Positions 53,154-63,955 of a stretch of DNA of 64,000 nucleotides are shown here, piece after piece; the stretch's first letter is position 1, and the number at the start of each line of letters is the position of its first letter. The DNA comes from Malassezia japonica. Lineage: Eukaryota; Basidiomycota; Malasseziomycetes; Malasseziales; Malasseziaceae. The stretch lies in NCBI RefSeq assembly GCF_029542785.1, contig NC_083374.1:496001-560000 (forward strand), written 5' to 3'. A program made the translations under genes and the position numbers. The notes under the pieces were generated by a model. It did not search any database and was not told the DNA's origin. It saw only the letters and a list, made by a program, of their open reading frames with translations.

Positions 53154-54603
53154 CTAGGCAGCTACCTGTGTCGTTTGCGTTGGTGTGTGCCACATGTACC
53201 ACTGTACAATGATCACGAGATCAAATACCAGGGTTCCACACGCGCCCAAGAGGAAGGGAAGGCTCTCCATCAGGAATGCCTCACGCTGGGGGCCCACGGC
53301 TTTCGGGTTGGAAAGGATGCTGACTGAGTACAGCAAGTTGGCAAAAAAGGCCGAGACAAACAGCAACAGCGACAGGCCCTTGACCGAGCGCCGCTGGAAG
53401 TTGGTCCAGATCTGCGGCAGGCGTGACGTCATGTACAGGAGGGTGCACACCCACGCCGAGATACGGCCCACCAGCTGACTGAAGGACAGCCGCGGACGGC
53501 GGCGGCGCGACCGGTGGTTGTGCATCGTCGCCACCTCTGGCATGTATAGCAGCACAGGATGCCGGGGCGACGCAATATGTATGGTATCCTGCGTGCGCCA
53601 GCTGTCCTCTAGCATGCCCAGCTCGCTCACCGAGGCATTGCTCAAGGACGTGACCGGGGCGGTGCTCAGCACCGTCGTCTCGCCCCCGCCAGTCTCGACG
53701 AGGTTCGAGCGAAAAGGGCCGAATGCGAAGAGGCCATAGACGCCGAGCAGGACCATGGCCGAGCCGCGGCGCGTCGTGCTGGGGTTAGGGGCAAGGAGAC
53801 GCTTGCGCTGGAGATGCGGCGCGGGCGCCAAAGCACGCCCGCTCTCGTCGTCCGAGCCCGGACCGACCATGCTACCTGCGAGCGACCCTGGCTCTTCCAC
53901 CGGTAGAGCGAGGCGCTCTCGCCGGCGCCCGCGTGCGAGCGACTCGGTGGTGGACGATTCCATGTCCGACGGCCAAAACGACTCGTCCTGCTGAGCGCTC
54001 GGACGGCGTGAGCTCTGGGACTGCGCGCGGTCCTCCTTAAAGTGCGGCGTGCTGTGCGAGCGGTGGCCATTCAGGCCACGGACGACCCACGCGTCCGAAG
54101 ACCGTGCCCGCTTCGACTGCGGCCGGTAGGCGACGACCGGGGCGTGGTGCCGCGACGAGCGCGTCGCACGCGAGTTCGAGCGCAGCGAGTGACGTCCGCC
54201 GCGTCGGTACTTGGCCACCAAGAGTGGCGTACGCTCCGACACAAACGAGTCCCGATCGTGGGACGGCTTCGCGGAAGGCTTCCCGTACGCTGCGTCAGCT
54301 GAACAACGTACCCCAAAATTGCGCGCAGAGGCAAAGATCGACACTCAGCATGTACGCAGCAATGACAATTTGCATAGGCAGCTGGTGCGTAAGGATCGAA
54401 CCGACAAGGTTGGTCAGGTCGCCGGCGGTCCACTGTAGCAGGAAAACAGCCGAAAGACCATCGACACTTTTCGTCTTGTAATTGGTATATAATTGACTGC
54501 GTTAGAAGACAAACACGTACGGGGATTGGGCAAAGATCCAAACAATCAAACTCGCGGTGCCCGAGAGATGCGAGAGCGTCTCACGGCCCACCGCCGCCCA
54601 CAT
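53154..54603 (-). CDS. PQ-loop vacuolar amino-acid transporter (Ypq/Rtc2-like), 3 exons
   Basis: Seven-pass PQ-loop protein; fungal Ypq1-3/Rtc2 export basic amino acids at the vacuole. Exons (minus) 54603-54521, 54496-54312, 54289-53154 give 467 residues. Introns are 24 and 22 nt. Splicing completes the first PQ motif: SLIVWIFAQSPQLYTNYKTK then VDGLSAVFLLQWTAGDLTN. The second PQ motif is TSRLPQIWTNFQRRSVKGLS near the C-terminus. Between them is a ~170-residue basic/Ser-rich loop containing ERTPLL, a dileucine-type sorting signal. Without splicing, the first half of the transporter would be missed. Confidence 0.88.
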
Positions 54604-54678
54604 GGCTGGAGGTGGAAGTGTCAGTGCGTCCGTTGGGACCTGGCGAGTGCACGTGACCGTCCCTGAGCGCACGCCAGC

Positions 54679-55250
54679 ATGAACCGTCGTACTGCTGGGG
54701 CGCCGGATCGGCACGCGCTGCTGACTGCGCACTCGTACCCCGCGTCTACGTCATCTGCGCGGCTCGTATCGCCTGCTGTGTCCGAGTATAGCACGCCGCT
54801 TCGCACTGCGTCGCCGTACGAGAACCCCTATGGCGACGCGCGTGCCACGGACGGCGCGCCGAAGGAGGCGGGCGGTGGCTTTGTAAGTCTCTTTCAAGGC
54901 ACGGCCGCGCAGCAGCGGAGCGCTGCTGATTTAGAAGAGCAGAACGACTCGCGCCTGGATGCGCTGAGTGAGCGGATCAAGATGCTGAAAGACGTAGGTC
55001 GATCTGCTTACCTAGATTTCTACGGGGATTGGCAACGAAGTGCGCGACTCGACAGCGGATATGAACTCGCTGAATGACGTCTTTTCGAATGCGTCGGCCT
55101 TATTGGGCTCGACCTTTACGCGTATGAATGCCATGGCCCGGAGCCAGCGGGGATGGTTCTGCAATATGATGCTCTTCTTGATCCTGGTGATCTGGATCTT
55201 TGTACGTCCCCTTGCTCACACAGGTCATTTTATGGTGGTGGAGGCGATAG
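54679..55250 (+). CDS. BET1: SNARE Bet1, 3 exons
   Basis: Qc-type SNARE for ER-Golgi transport. Exons 54679-54993, 55016-55201, 55224-55250 give 175 residues. Both introns are 22 nt. The SNARE helix reads LDALSERIKMLKDISTGIGN then EVRDSTADMNSLNDVFSNAS. The membrane anchor is NMMLFLILVIWIFVILWWWRR across the last junction, with under 10 residues after it, as in Bet1. The N-terminal ~90 residues are Ser/Ala-rich. The final exon is only 27 nt including the stop. Divergent to the PQ-loop gene, with 75 bp between starts. Confidence 0.9.
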
Positions 55251-55287
55251 ATGCCGTTCGTACATAATCTACACAGGGCGCACCAGG

Positions 55288-56904
55288 CTAGTTGGTCGCC
55301 GTTTGTCCATCGGAATCGGTGGTCGAGATACCAATCCCTTTGCACGATTGGAAGACGGGCAAGCAGGACAGGTACCTGCACCAGGTACACGCCTGCCGCG
55401 GGTCTTCACTGCGGTAAAAGTTTAGGCCGAGAGCCACAAAGTAGGCCACCAGCAGGCCCAGGCCGATCAGCCGCAGCACCCAGGTCCCGATCATGTGTGA
55501 GCGCGTAGCATGGATGGACGGGGCAAAGAAGAGGCCGCCGAGGATTCCGATGCAGAACCCGCCAATGTGCGAAAAGTTGTCGATGCCCGGCAAGAGCCCT
55601 AGGCCCAGGCCGATGATGGAAAAGATGGTCGAGGTCACAATGCGTGTCCGTGCCCGATTTTCCTGCGTCAGAATAGGGACGTACGTATTTCGAGTTGTAG
55701 ATCAAGTCCACAATCTCGAGACTGATACACGTATAAATCGAGCCCGAGGCGCCAAGTGCGGGCTGCCCGATCAACCCAAAATTGCCGCCGAGCAGGTTGC
55801 CGCCAATGCCCCCGGCCACAAACACCACCGTGTACGCCACGGAGCCAATCAACTTTTCAATTTGGCAGCAGAGCGTGAGGAGCACAAGCAGGTTAAAGAG
55901 GATATCTGGGTGAGGATGCGCCACGTACGGACAATGCCGGAATGTACAAACTGGGTTAGCATGCGTACGTACGATTGCCGACACAAAGCGGTAGGATTGA
56001 TTGGGATTGCTCGCATCCGCTAGGCCACAAATTTCGGCCAGAGGACAGAGTTGGTTCGGCGTAAAGGTGGTTTGAGACGACGTCGTGTATTCCAGACACG
56101 GCAGCCTGTTGGTCGCAGGAAGACCAGGCATGCTCCGCATGCAAGGTACAAATCGTGCGCCAAACGAGATGAGAAACTCGGCAGAGGGACCCAGCATCGG
56201 CTGGATTTGGGGGTGCGTCTGTATTGCTTGCCCAGTCGTCTGTTTTGCAATGATCAGCTCGGCGATAAAGGCGCCCGTCATGCCAAGGCTGTGTGAGGAA
56301 TAGAGACGTACGCAAGGAACCAGCTCACGAGCGGCAGGGACTGGCGCCCGCCGCCACGTTGCCGATGATCAATCTGGCGCTGCAACAGCTCAGGATTCGA
56401 CCACGCAAACTTGCCCGGCTTGCGCGGTAGGCCTTCGTCTGTCGAATTGGGCATCCAGTTGGACATGAGTGTGGGATGGTGTTCGTCGTAGCCCATGGGA
56501 TGATGAAGCTGTCGCGCCTCGTCGTCTTCGTCTTCGGCAAAGTTCATCGTACTTCCGTGCTTGGCAAGGGGCAGTTCCGAGTCACTGCCCCATGCGCCAC
56601 CGTAATGCGGTGGGGAGTAGTGGGTGCCATGACGAGCCGAGGACATGGATCCGCCATCCGGCCCCGCCGCGGTCAGATAAGGCGCTTCCGAGATCCCTGA
56701 TGCCGAATCAAAGGCACCTGGCCCTTTCGGGTGCATGACGCCAGTCTCGTACACGCCATCGCCTGCATGTTGCAAGTGGTAGACACTGTCACTGTCGCCT
56801 CCGTATTGCGTGAGCTGCGTCTCATAGGGCGACTCTGTGGCAGGGGCACGATTCGCATGTAGGTGCTGCTGCACGGATGAGAATAGATCCGCGTCGCTAC
56901 TCAT
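55288..56904 (-). CDS. Rhomboid intramembrane serine protease, 5 exons
   Basis: Exons (minus) 56904-56312, 56288-55973, 55950-55929, 55905-55685, 55662-55288 give 508 residues. Introns are 23, 22, 23 and 22 nt. Exon 3 is a 22-nt microexon encoding FVHSGIV. Splicing restores RFVSAIFVHSGIVHILFNLL, GGIGGNLLGGNFGL, the catalytic Ser motif GASGSIYT and the His in DNFSHIGGF. The CTWCRYLSCLPV cysteine-rich tail is typical of fungal secretory-pathway rhomboids. The N-terminal ~190 residues are cytosolic and disordered. The catalytic dyad is intact, so activity is expected; substrates are unknown. ATG 56904 is preferred over an upstream GTG. Confidence 0.9.
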
Positions 56905-57074
56905 CGCAGTCACACACCGATCAAAAATCCACCCACCCCGCCAGACGGCCGTGTTGTTGCGGAATTCCAGGCGCCGCACGGATGCCACGCGGAACACAGC
57001 CTAAGCCAACACTTGGCTTAATTCGAAACACACCCCCTCCACTTTCCTCCACGCTGCGGTGATTGGCACAAAGC

Positions 57075-58092
57075 ATGGCGCACGATGCATGCAGCGCCGC
57101 ACTTGCAGTCCAGGACAAGGCCAAGGGCGCAGGCGATGGTGCCCCGCGCGACACGATCCTGCGTGTGAAGCGCAAGCGCGATGAAGATCCGATTGACGCT
57201 TTTGTCGTGCAGCTCGGGACAGTGCCGGGCGCAAAGCAGCCTCGCCCGACAGCGCGGGGGGGGCAAGAGCCTGGCATGTTTCGGCTCCGCGAAACGGTGC
57301 CGAAACCCCTGAATGATGCTGCGCGTGTGATTGAAGCAGAATGGGATGCAAGCCGCCGAAAAATCGCTATTAAGCGGAAGCGCGATGGCCACGAGGAGGA
57401 TGATCAGGCCCAGCGGAAAAAGACGTGGACAGCGTCCAGCACAAGTCCATCGAGGATGGATCACTTTGCGGAAATGTTGTCTGATTATTTAAAACGTACG
57501 TTGCTTTTCTCACGCAGTCCAGCCCAGCCAGGCCGAACCAAGCAAGGAAGCCGAAAAATATGTGTACGATATCTATTATCGCGAGACGGTGCCGCTGCAC
57601 TGGAAACTCCCTGCCAACAAGGAGGAATCGAAAAAGGCCGTGGAAAAGCATAAGCCCCCGGCAATCGGCCGCGTTGCACGCGTTGGACCGCCACAGGTCG
57701 GGCGCGCGTCCGAGCCGGCCAAGGCTTCGTATTCTCCTGTCCCTCTGCCGCGGCACACGCCTTCGGCGACGAGCGCGCCGGGCTTTGAACATCTGAGTGC
57801 ACTCAGCACCGAGCATGCGCCCGACTGGGAAGAAGACTGGGACGAAGCCGACTTTATCCCTGTCTTCTTGCGGCCGAGCGTGGACGAAGAAGGACGCACG
57901 ACCGTCGTGCCAATTTCGTCGACCGGGCAGCGCCTAGCAGAGGCACAGCTCGTGCACGAAGAACTACGTGCTCCGCCCTCAATGCTGGGCGAGGACGAGG
58001 ACAGCAACGACGAGGATTACTTTGGCAACGACTACCCTGATCGCGACGAATGGGAAGAGAACAGCGATACGTCGGAGGAGCCTGATTCTTAA
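57075..58092 (+). CDS. IWR1: RNA polymerase II nuclear import factor Iwr1
   Basis: Iwr1 binds assembled Pol II in the cytoplasm and carries it into the nucleus. Exons 57075-57495 and 57518-58092 give 331 residues. The 22-nt intron restores SQAEPSKEAEKYVYDIYYRE. Family marks are the N-terminal basic motif LRVKRKRDEDPIDAFVV, YVYDIYYRE, the acidic DWEEDWDEADFIPVF and the terminal EDSNDEDYFGNDYPDRDEWE. A basic bipartite-like stretch (RKIAIKRKRDG) lies in the middle. Divergent to the rhomboid gene (170 bp) and convergent with the C2H2 gene (113 bp). Confidence 0.9.
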
Positions 58093-58205
58093 GATAATCT
58101 ACACAACTTGCTAGTCTATACCCATAAAACACGACCATCGCCTACTCAGCAGCGGCAAGGTGATTAAAGAGCCCAGACCACGTAGGGGAAGGGGGTGCTA
58201 AATAT

Positions 58206-59498
58206 TTACGCGGTCCATGCAGCAGGGTGCATGGCCGGGAGGGGCGATGAGCTCCCCCAATCATTTTGCGAGCCATCAATTGATGTGGGCGTATCCCCTC
58301 GCGGATTGCCACCTTTGCGCGTGCGAAGGTGCACACCCATATAGTGACGATTTTTATCATGTTTTCGTGCAAATCGCTTGCCGCATGTCTCAATTGGACA
58401 AACGAAAGGTTTGAGGCGGTTCTCGATGGCCTCATGCGTAGTGATATGCATCTTGCGGTTGTAAGCCCGCTCGAACATCTTGTGACAGATGGGACATTCG
58501 TACAAGCGTGAAGACGAATTGTGCTTGTTGCGTGCTGCGCCAAGCTCGGCCATGGAAGCCGCCGAGCGCTTGGAGGCGGGCGCATGCGCTGTGGCGCTCG
58601 GACTTCCTCGTGATACAGCAAGCGAGACAGTGGCAAGCCCCGTTTGGACGACCGCCTCTTTGCTGATCACAGGTTTGACCACTGAAACAAGCGGATCCGC
58701 CCCTTGAGTCGGCATGGCCGTCGAGTAAATTTGGCGGAAGGAGTCCTGAAAAAGGTCCATAGGCACGTCCGTCCGGGGAGGCGGCGTTTGCGGTATCGGA
58801 TTGCCTTGCATCGGAAGGATACAAGGCATGCTTGATAATGTCTGCATAGGCGCTTGTGCATTGGTCTTCGCGACGGCCGTGGCCATTTGCGTCAGCGGGA
58901 CTGCCTGCGACAGAAAACCGTATAAGTCGTGCTCAGGATTTGACATGAGCGAGAAAGAATCCGAAGTAAAGTCTCCGGATAGCGGATTCATAGTGGTAAA
59001 GTTATGCCGCACTAGGTTTTCACCTACCGCCTGCGAACCCATCCGGCTGCCAAGGTTTTGGGAGTAGGATTCGTAAACACCAAACGAGAGCGACGTAGGA
59101 CTAGGAAGCAGTTCTGGGACTGGTGCCGTATTCATCCCTTCATCCATAGGCTTGCCGCTGGATACCGTAGGTGGGAGCATCAGAGGGAAGTCCGAAGCTT
59201 CCGACAATGTTGAAATGGTATCAGACAAGGTTGGGTGGGCCATGTCGCACATCGCCAGCTCGAGAAAGGGGTCCTTTTCGAAGATGGGGTTCATGACGTC
59301 TTCTGTAATAGAGATTTTCGACGCAATGCGAGCGTCGAACTCGTACATTTGGTCAGGCGTGATTGAAGGCGGGAACGCAATTGGAGTCGCACAGACGTCT
59401 TGGTCTACAGCAGGCACACTGTCATACCGAGGCCGAGGATGAAACGACCACTTTCCACGAGATATATCTTCGTATAGGACACTCGTGGAAGCTTCCAT
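58206..59498 (-). CDS. C2H2 zinc-finger transcription factor (two C-terminal fingers)
   Basis: 430 residues. The N-terminal 310 are Ser/Pro/Met-rich with acidic patches, like an activation region. Two C2H2 fingers close the protein: YECPICHKMFERAYNRKMH and FVCPIETCGKRFARKHDKNR with their His ligands, linked by a 7-residue variant linker. This layout recalls fungal Crz1- or Rpn4-like factors, but I cannot assign one. A calcineurin docking motif (PxIxIT) is not evident. ATG 59498. GC content is lower than in the housekeeping genes. Confidence 0.8.
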   Translation of the reverse strand: MEASTSVLYEDISRGKWSFHPRPRYDSVPAVDQDVCATPIAFPPSITPDQMYEFDARIASKISITEDVMNPIFEKDPFLELAMCDMAHPTLSDTISTLSEASDFPLMLPPTVSSGKPMDEGMNTAPVPELLPSPTSLSFGVYESYSQNLGSRMGSQAVGENLVRHNFTTMNPLSGDFTSDSFSLMSNPEHDLYGFLSQAVPLTQMATAVAKTNAQAPMQTLSSMPCILPMQGNPIPQTPPPRTDVPMDLFQDSFRQIYSTAMPTQGADPLVSVVKPVISKEAVVQTGLATVSLAVSRGSPSATAHAPASKRSAASMAELGAARNKHNSSSRLYECPICHKMFERAYNRKMHITTHEAIENRLKPFVCPIETCGKRFARKHDKNRHYMGVHLRTRKGGNPRGDTPTSIDGSQNDWGSSSPLPAMHPAAWTA

Positions 59499-59749
59499 GG
59501 GAAAAAAGAGAGCAGAAGCTCCCTAAGCCTTTACGGTTAGGCTAGATCCCCTCGCTAATCGGCAATGGTAAAAGCGCAAGGGCCTAGTGCACCCCTTGCC
59601 CTTTCGGCCGAATACTGGTTTTAATTTGAACGTGGTAGGCGATCTTCATACCCGTGCCGGATATATCGCGCGCAATGACGCGGAGAATGTCACGAGGAAA
59701 GCATATTGTCAAAAAGCCCGCCAACGCGACGGGAATGTATGGGGGAATT

Positions 59750-61555
59750 CTACAAGGAGAGAGAAGGGATCATACGAGGAAAACTTGGGTCGACCAACAC
59801 AGATCGCCTGCGCTTGGGTTCAACAATATTTTTTCCGAGATTCACCCCGGCAGTGTCGGTGTTAGGCGTGGCTGTGTCCAAAGATGCAGATTTAGAGAGA
59901 GAATGAGCGTGGGCTCCGCAATAGCGGCGACCACCAAGGTCGTAATAGTCATCGAGCATCAGGCCGCAAGATTGGCCCTGTACGTCGACATAGGTGCATG
60001 TGAAGCAGCCTTCGTGGTATTTGCTGCCGTTTGCCTCGCGGTATATGCCTTCGATGCCTCGTTGACACGTGGCGCAAAGGGTATCGCACTTTTCGTGGTA
60101 ATGTTGGTAGCAATAGGGCTCGTCCTGGAACACGTAGAACTCTTCATAACGCAGGCTCCGAGGGCATACTGTGCATTGGAAGCACTCGGGATGGTATACG
60201 CCACTGAGTTTGCCGTCGGCGCTGCGCAACTTGCTGCGCTGAATTAGTTTATGACAACGACGACAATCGAGCGGATTTTGGCTCTCAGCTTCCGTGCTAG
60301 TCGAAATGGGCACGTCTGTCGGCAAAAGATCGGCAGAGAGCCGGCTGTCCAGCCAAGCTTCAACAGTGAGATTGTCTGCATCGCTCTCATCGTCCTCAGC
60401 TTCGTCAGCAGGAAGCTTGGGTGAAGTCGAACGTATAGGTGCCTCATCAGGGACGTCTTTTAAAACGTTGGGCAGCTCCTTGACTGTTTCTGTATCCGAG
60501 ACAGCAGGTTCGACGTGGAGCCGGGGCATGCCCATATGGGACGGAGCACGTGGTCCGCCATTATGAGTCTGGCGACGAGTAGCATACGACACGGTAGAGT
60601 AACGCGATGCACCGTCAATGGACTCATCCTCGCTCGAATCGTCAAAGCTGCCGTCATTCCACATGAATGCATCGATGGCATCCAAGGCCGACTGACGCAT
60701 TGCAGTGTCCGAAGGCGGCGGCATTAGCGTGTTTTGTCTCGGTTCGGATGGTCTTCCTGGTAAGTTTTCCGGTTTCGTTTGCACAGAGGGAGGGCTGAAC
60801 CGAGCATCGACACTGGTCGTCGGCGTCACAAGGCTCTGCGTCGAGGTCGTGGCCGAGTCCCACATGTCGCGCGATTCAGGCCAGCCGGGTTGTGGCTCTG
60901 GGGACGCCGCAAATCCGGTAGAGGGTACTGGAGACAAAGACGCATTCATCGTCGGAGGCGCGCCCAAGCTGGCTACCGACGGCGACGGGGAGGACACTTC
61001 GAATTGTGGCTTCGGCATAGGTACATTGTCCAACAAAGTAGGCGCAGAATGCATTCCCGGAGACCCTGCGAGTTGGTAGTGCCCATTGTTCCGAGATAAT
61101 GTCTGTACAGTCAATTGTGGGCGCTTCGGCGTCCCTTGCGACGAAGACGATGATCGGGGCTTGGTCTGCCGAGGCGCCGGAATGTGCCGCCGGATAATAT
61201 GCATGTCTAGTGGCTCGGGCGGTGTGCGCATGCCGTCCGGAGGGATCATGAAATGGTTGTACCGCGGCTTCTGTAAAACCGGTGTCGGTGTCGCGACACG
61301 AAACCCATAGGGGTCATCCACCACTTTGGCAAAGCGGGGAAAGCGACCACAGCTCAGGCGTGTGTGGGAGAGAAGAGACGACTGATCGTCTTCGTGGGGA
61401 AACCATTCAGACCGTGTCGTGCTCGACTTCATGACGGGCGATGACATAGTTGACAGAGAATGCATGCTGTCGTCTCCGAGCTGGAGTCGTTGGACCCCTA
61501 CACCCGCAAAGTTGGTGCTAGATGGAAGGCCCTCATCATCCATGGACCCCATCAT
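59750..61555 (-). CDS. LIM-domain protein, paxillin (Pxl1)-like
   Basis: 601 residues from ATG 61555. About 430 Ser/Pro-rich residues precede two LIM zinc domains at ~435-560: CRRCHKLIQRSKLRS...YHPECFQCTVC and CATCQRGIEGIYRE...YHEGCFTCTY. The N-terminal conserved-looking patch PRFAKVVDDPYGFRVATPTP may be a docking motif. In fungi, LIM proteins of this layout act at the actin ring and polarity sites with Rho GTPases. The exact ortholog is uncertain. No intron seen. Confidence 0.8.
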   Translation of the reverse strand: MMGSMDDEGLPSSTNFAGVGVQRLQLGDDSMHSLSTMSSPVMKSSTTRSEWFPHEDDQSSLLSHTRLSCGRFPRFAKVVDDPYGFRVATPTPVLQKPRYNHFMIPPDGMRTPPEPLDMHIIRRHIPAPRQTKPRSSSSSQGTPKRPQLTVQTLSRNNGHYQLAGSPGMHSAPTLLDNVPMPKPQFEVSSPSPSVASLGAPPTMNASLSPVPSTGFAASPEPQPGWPESRDMWDSATTSTQSLVTPTTSVDARFSPPSVQTKPENLPGRPSEPRQNTLMPPPSDTAMRQSALDAIDAFMWNDGSFDDSSEDESIDGASRYSTVSYATRRQTHNGGPRAPSHMGMPRLHVEPAVSDTETVKELPNVLKDVPDEAPIRSTSPKLPADEAEDDESDADNLTVEAWLDSRLSADLLPTDVPISTSTEAESQNPLDCRRCHKLIQRSKLRSADGKLSGVYHPECFQCTVCPRSLRYEEFYVFQDEPYCYQHYHEKCDTLCATCQRGIEGIYREANGSKYHEGCFTCTYVDVQGQSCGLMLDDYYDLGGRRYCGAHAHSLSKSASLDTATPNTDTAGVNLGKNIVEPKRRRSVLVDPSFPRMIPSLSL

Positions 61556-62167
61556 TGCGCACCTCACCGATTCTATGTCAATGAGAAAGCGACGTTGACA
61601 CGCTTAACGGACAAAGACTGCGCTACGCGGACAAAGTTTGATAAACTCAATCGCGCGGCCTTCCGTCCTTTAGACGTGCAGGCCGTCTGACGTACAGGTT
61701 CTTGTTGCACGACACGCGCAGATTCTGCACACGCTTGGCAGCCGGTTGATCTCTTGGTGGTCAATCCCCCTTGCAGGCTTTTCGCGTTCCAACACCCAAT
61801 TCGGGGAAATTGGACTGCGCAGCCAATGGGACAGAATTTTAGGCACGCGACAGGGTCCCGGACGAGGGACCTGAATAAAGTGCCGGTGACACTTACGTCA
61901 TTTATATGCAGGAAGCTGCCTATGTGCGTTCCTGTGCGTCGCTGTAAAACGCACGTCGGCAAGAGCAAAAAGACATAATAGTACAGGATGTGGGGAACAC
62001 GCAACATCATCACTGCAGCAGACGCGTCGACACGACAGGGGAGGTAGGAAACGAGCAGGAGCTCCTCGCTTGGCAGCATGGATTAACGTAGAGATGATAG
62101 ACATGAAGTTGAAGCACGTGGCAAGTGGAACTTGAATTCATCAAGATTGCGATCCGGGCCTATGCGC
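61556..62167. promoter_or_regulatory. 612-bp regulatory gap between the APSES and LIM genes
   Basis: No credible gene. Contains CCAAT (in GCAGCCAATGG, about 61821), a CRE-like TTACGTCAT at 61893-61901 followed by a TTTATATG tract, and CACGTG at 62115-62120. A 168-codon minus-strand frame (61573-62079) has no recognisable content. Confidence 0.45.
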
Positions 62168-63955
62168 TCAGCGCACCTCGGCATGCGACTGAGTCCGCGC
62201 GTCTGACTCGGGCGCATGGTCACCCGAGTAGACGGGCTGCACATTGCTATGGCCCTGAGAAGAGGGCATAGGCTCAGAAATCTTAGGACGCTTCATCATC
62301 TTCATGTCGTCCAAAGCGAAATTTTGCGCGCCGAAACCACCCGAGGGGAACGAATCAGAAGGGCCGTGGCCGCTCGCGTTGGTCATCGCAGCATGGCCGC
62401 CACCGCTCGGCGTTCCCGCGGTCTGTTGCGAGTTCTGCTCCGAGTCCTGGTGAGAGGCTTCCGAGGGCGACTGGCTGTAGTCGTCATTGGGGCGCTTCAT
62501 ACCCGAGATCCGGCGGTGCGTGCCATTCGCACCCGGGTGCATGTTGGTCGGCGTACCGGGTTGTCCAGCGCTAGTGTCTGCACCGTGGTCCACGCGACGG
62601 TCCATACCCATGGACGAGGTAGGCGTGGAGCGCATAGGCTGCGGCATGCCCTGCGAATAGTGGCCGTTGGCCGACGCAAACATGCCCGGACCAGCCGTCG
62701 GCGGCGGCACCATCGCAGAGTGATGCTGGTGGTGCGGGTAGTGCTGCTGGTACTGCTGGTAGTGTAGCGAGTCATTTCCAGCTGCAACCTGTTCATGGGA
62801 CTGCTGCTGCGCGTTCCCCCAGTGACTGCTGTCGAGGCCCGCATGCAGCGGCATGCCCGCGCCCATTTCACCGCCGCCCACTTCTTTCATACTCGCACCC
62901 CCGGGGCTCGGTCCAGGATAGTGGCGCTGGACATGGCGCTCCTGCGCAGCTGCCATCACTGCCGCAGTCCGAGGGTAATTGTCGGGGTGGTACAGAAAGG
63001 ACTGGATGTTGGGCTCGAACAGAGGGTACAAAGCGTCGGCAATGCCGTGCTGCTCGGCGAGCTGCTTGCCGCGGTTGAAGGCGATCCACACGCCCTTGAG
63101 GTGCATCGCACCGACCTTGACGACAATGCGCTCCTTTTCGTTCTTCAAGATACCATCGCGCTTACCACGAGACATGCCACAGACGTTGAGCAGCTTGGTG
63201 CCATTGACCATGTTGTTGTCGTGGCGACGCGCAACGCACACGCCCTTGACGTCCACCTGGAAACAAAGGGTACCTTCGTCCTCCCACAGCGTCGTCGTCA
63301 CACGGTGGCGTCCAGCCAGGGGCAGCTGCGTGCTGTACTGTGGCGTCGCACCGTACGACGGAGCCTGGACCACCGCGCTCGGGGCCATGGGCCCCCCTGG
63401 ACCAGCAGGAAGACCTGCCCCTCCGGCCGAGCCGGCCATGGACAAAGGAGTACCGGCCTGCGCGTGGTGCGACGCCATATGGCCCGCCGCGTGGGGACTG
63501 TACCCATTGTGCGGCACCATGCTGTTCATCACCTGGTTGTGGTATGCAGGTGTCGTCGATGCACCTGGGTAGTGGGGTGGGTGGCCGTAGTGTGACATGT
63601 GTCCCATGTAGTTCGGATACGGGGGATAGGCATGGCCAGAGTACGAGCCGCCGTACATGGGGTGCTGGGCAGCTGCGTACGCGCCATAAGGCGACGCAGC
63701 CATCGGCGAGAGCTGTGCGCCAGGGAAGGAGCCTGCAGCAAGGTGATGCGGCGTCTGCTGGACGCTTTCAGGGTACAGGCCCGCGCCCGAGGCATGGTTG
63801 ACGTGTGTGTCGGATGCAGGAGCCATACCAGAGCTGGCGTGGCCATGCATCGGTGCCGTGCCGCCATGCGTCGCCGACGCCTGCGCGTGCTGCACAGATG
63901 ATGCACCATACTGCGACGGGCTGGTCGAGGGGACCGAAGGGCTTGCCGTGGACAT
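62168..63955 (-). CDS. APSES transcription factor (StuA/Efg1/Sok2 type)
   Basis: 595 residues. APSES DNA-binding domain (KilA-N/bHLH-like) at ~205-310: HRVTTTLWEDEGTLCFQVD, VCVARRHDNNMVNGTKLLNV, RGKRDGILKNEKER and VGAMHLKGVWIAFNRGKQLA. There are no ankyrin repeats, which separates it from Swi6/Mbp1 and places it with StuA/Efg1 regulators of morphology and development. The flanks are Gln/His/Tyr/Pro/Met-rich, typical prion-like activation regions. The start ATG 63955 is 45 bp from the window edge, so an upstream exon cannot be excluded. Confidence 0.9.
   Translation of the reverse strand: MSTASPSVPSTSPSQYGASSVQHAQASATHGGTAPMHGHASSGMAPASDTHVNHASGAGLYPESVQQTPHHLAAGSFPGAQLSPMAASPYGAYAAAQHPMYGGSYSGHAYPPYPNYMGHMSHYGHPPHYPGASTTPAYHNQVMNSMVPHNGYSPHAAGHMASHHAQAGTPLSMAGSAGGAGLPAGPGGPMAPSAVVQAPSYGATPQYSTQLPLAGRHRVTTTLWEDEGTLCFQVDVKGVCVARRHDNNMVNGTKLLNVCGMSRGKRDGILKNEKERIVVKVGAMHLKGVWIAFNRGKQLAEQHGIADALYPLFEPNIQSFLYHPDNYPRTAAVMAAAQERHVQRHYPGPSPGGASMKEVGGGEMGAGMPLHAGLDSSHWGNAQQQSHEQVAAGNDSLHYQQYQQHYPHHQHHSAMVPPPTAGPGMFASANGHYSQGMPQPMRSTPTSSMGMDRRVDHGADTSAGQPGTPTNMHPGANGTHRRISGMKRPNDDYSQSPSEASHQDSEQNSQQTAGTPSGGGHAAMTNASGHGPSDSFPSGGFGAQNFALDDMKMMKRPKISEPMPSSQGHSNVQPVYSGDHAPESDARTQSHAEVR

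Noticed and set aside
61573..62079. 168-codon minus-strand frame upstream of the LIM gene
   Set aside because: Cys/Arg-rich with no domain; lies in a region with promoter motifs. Could at most be a leader ORF.
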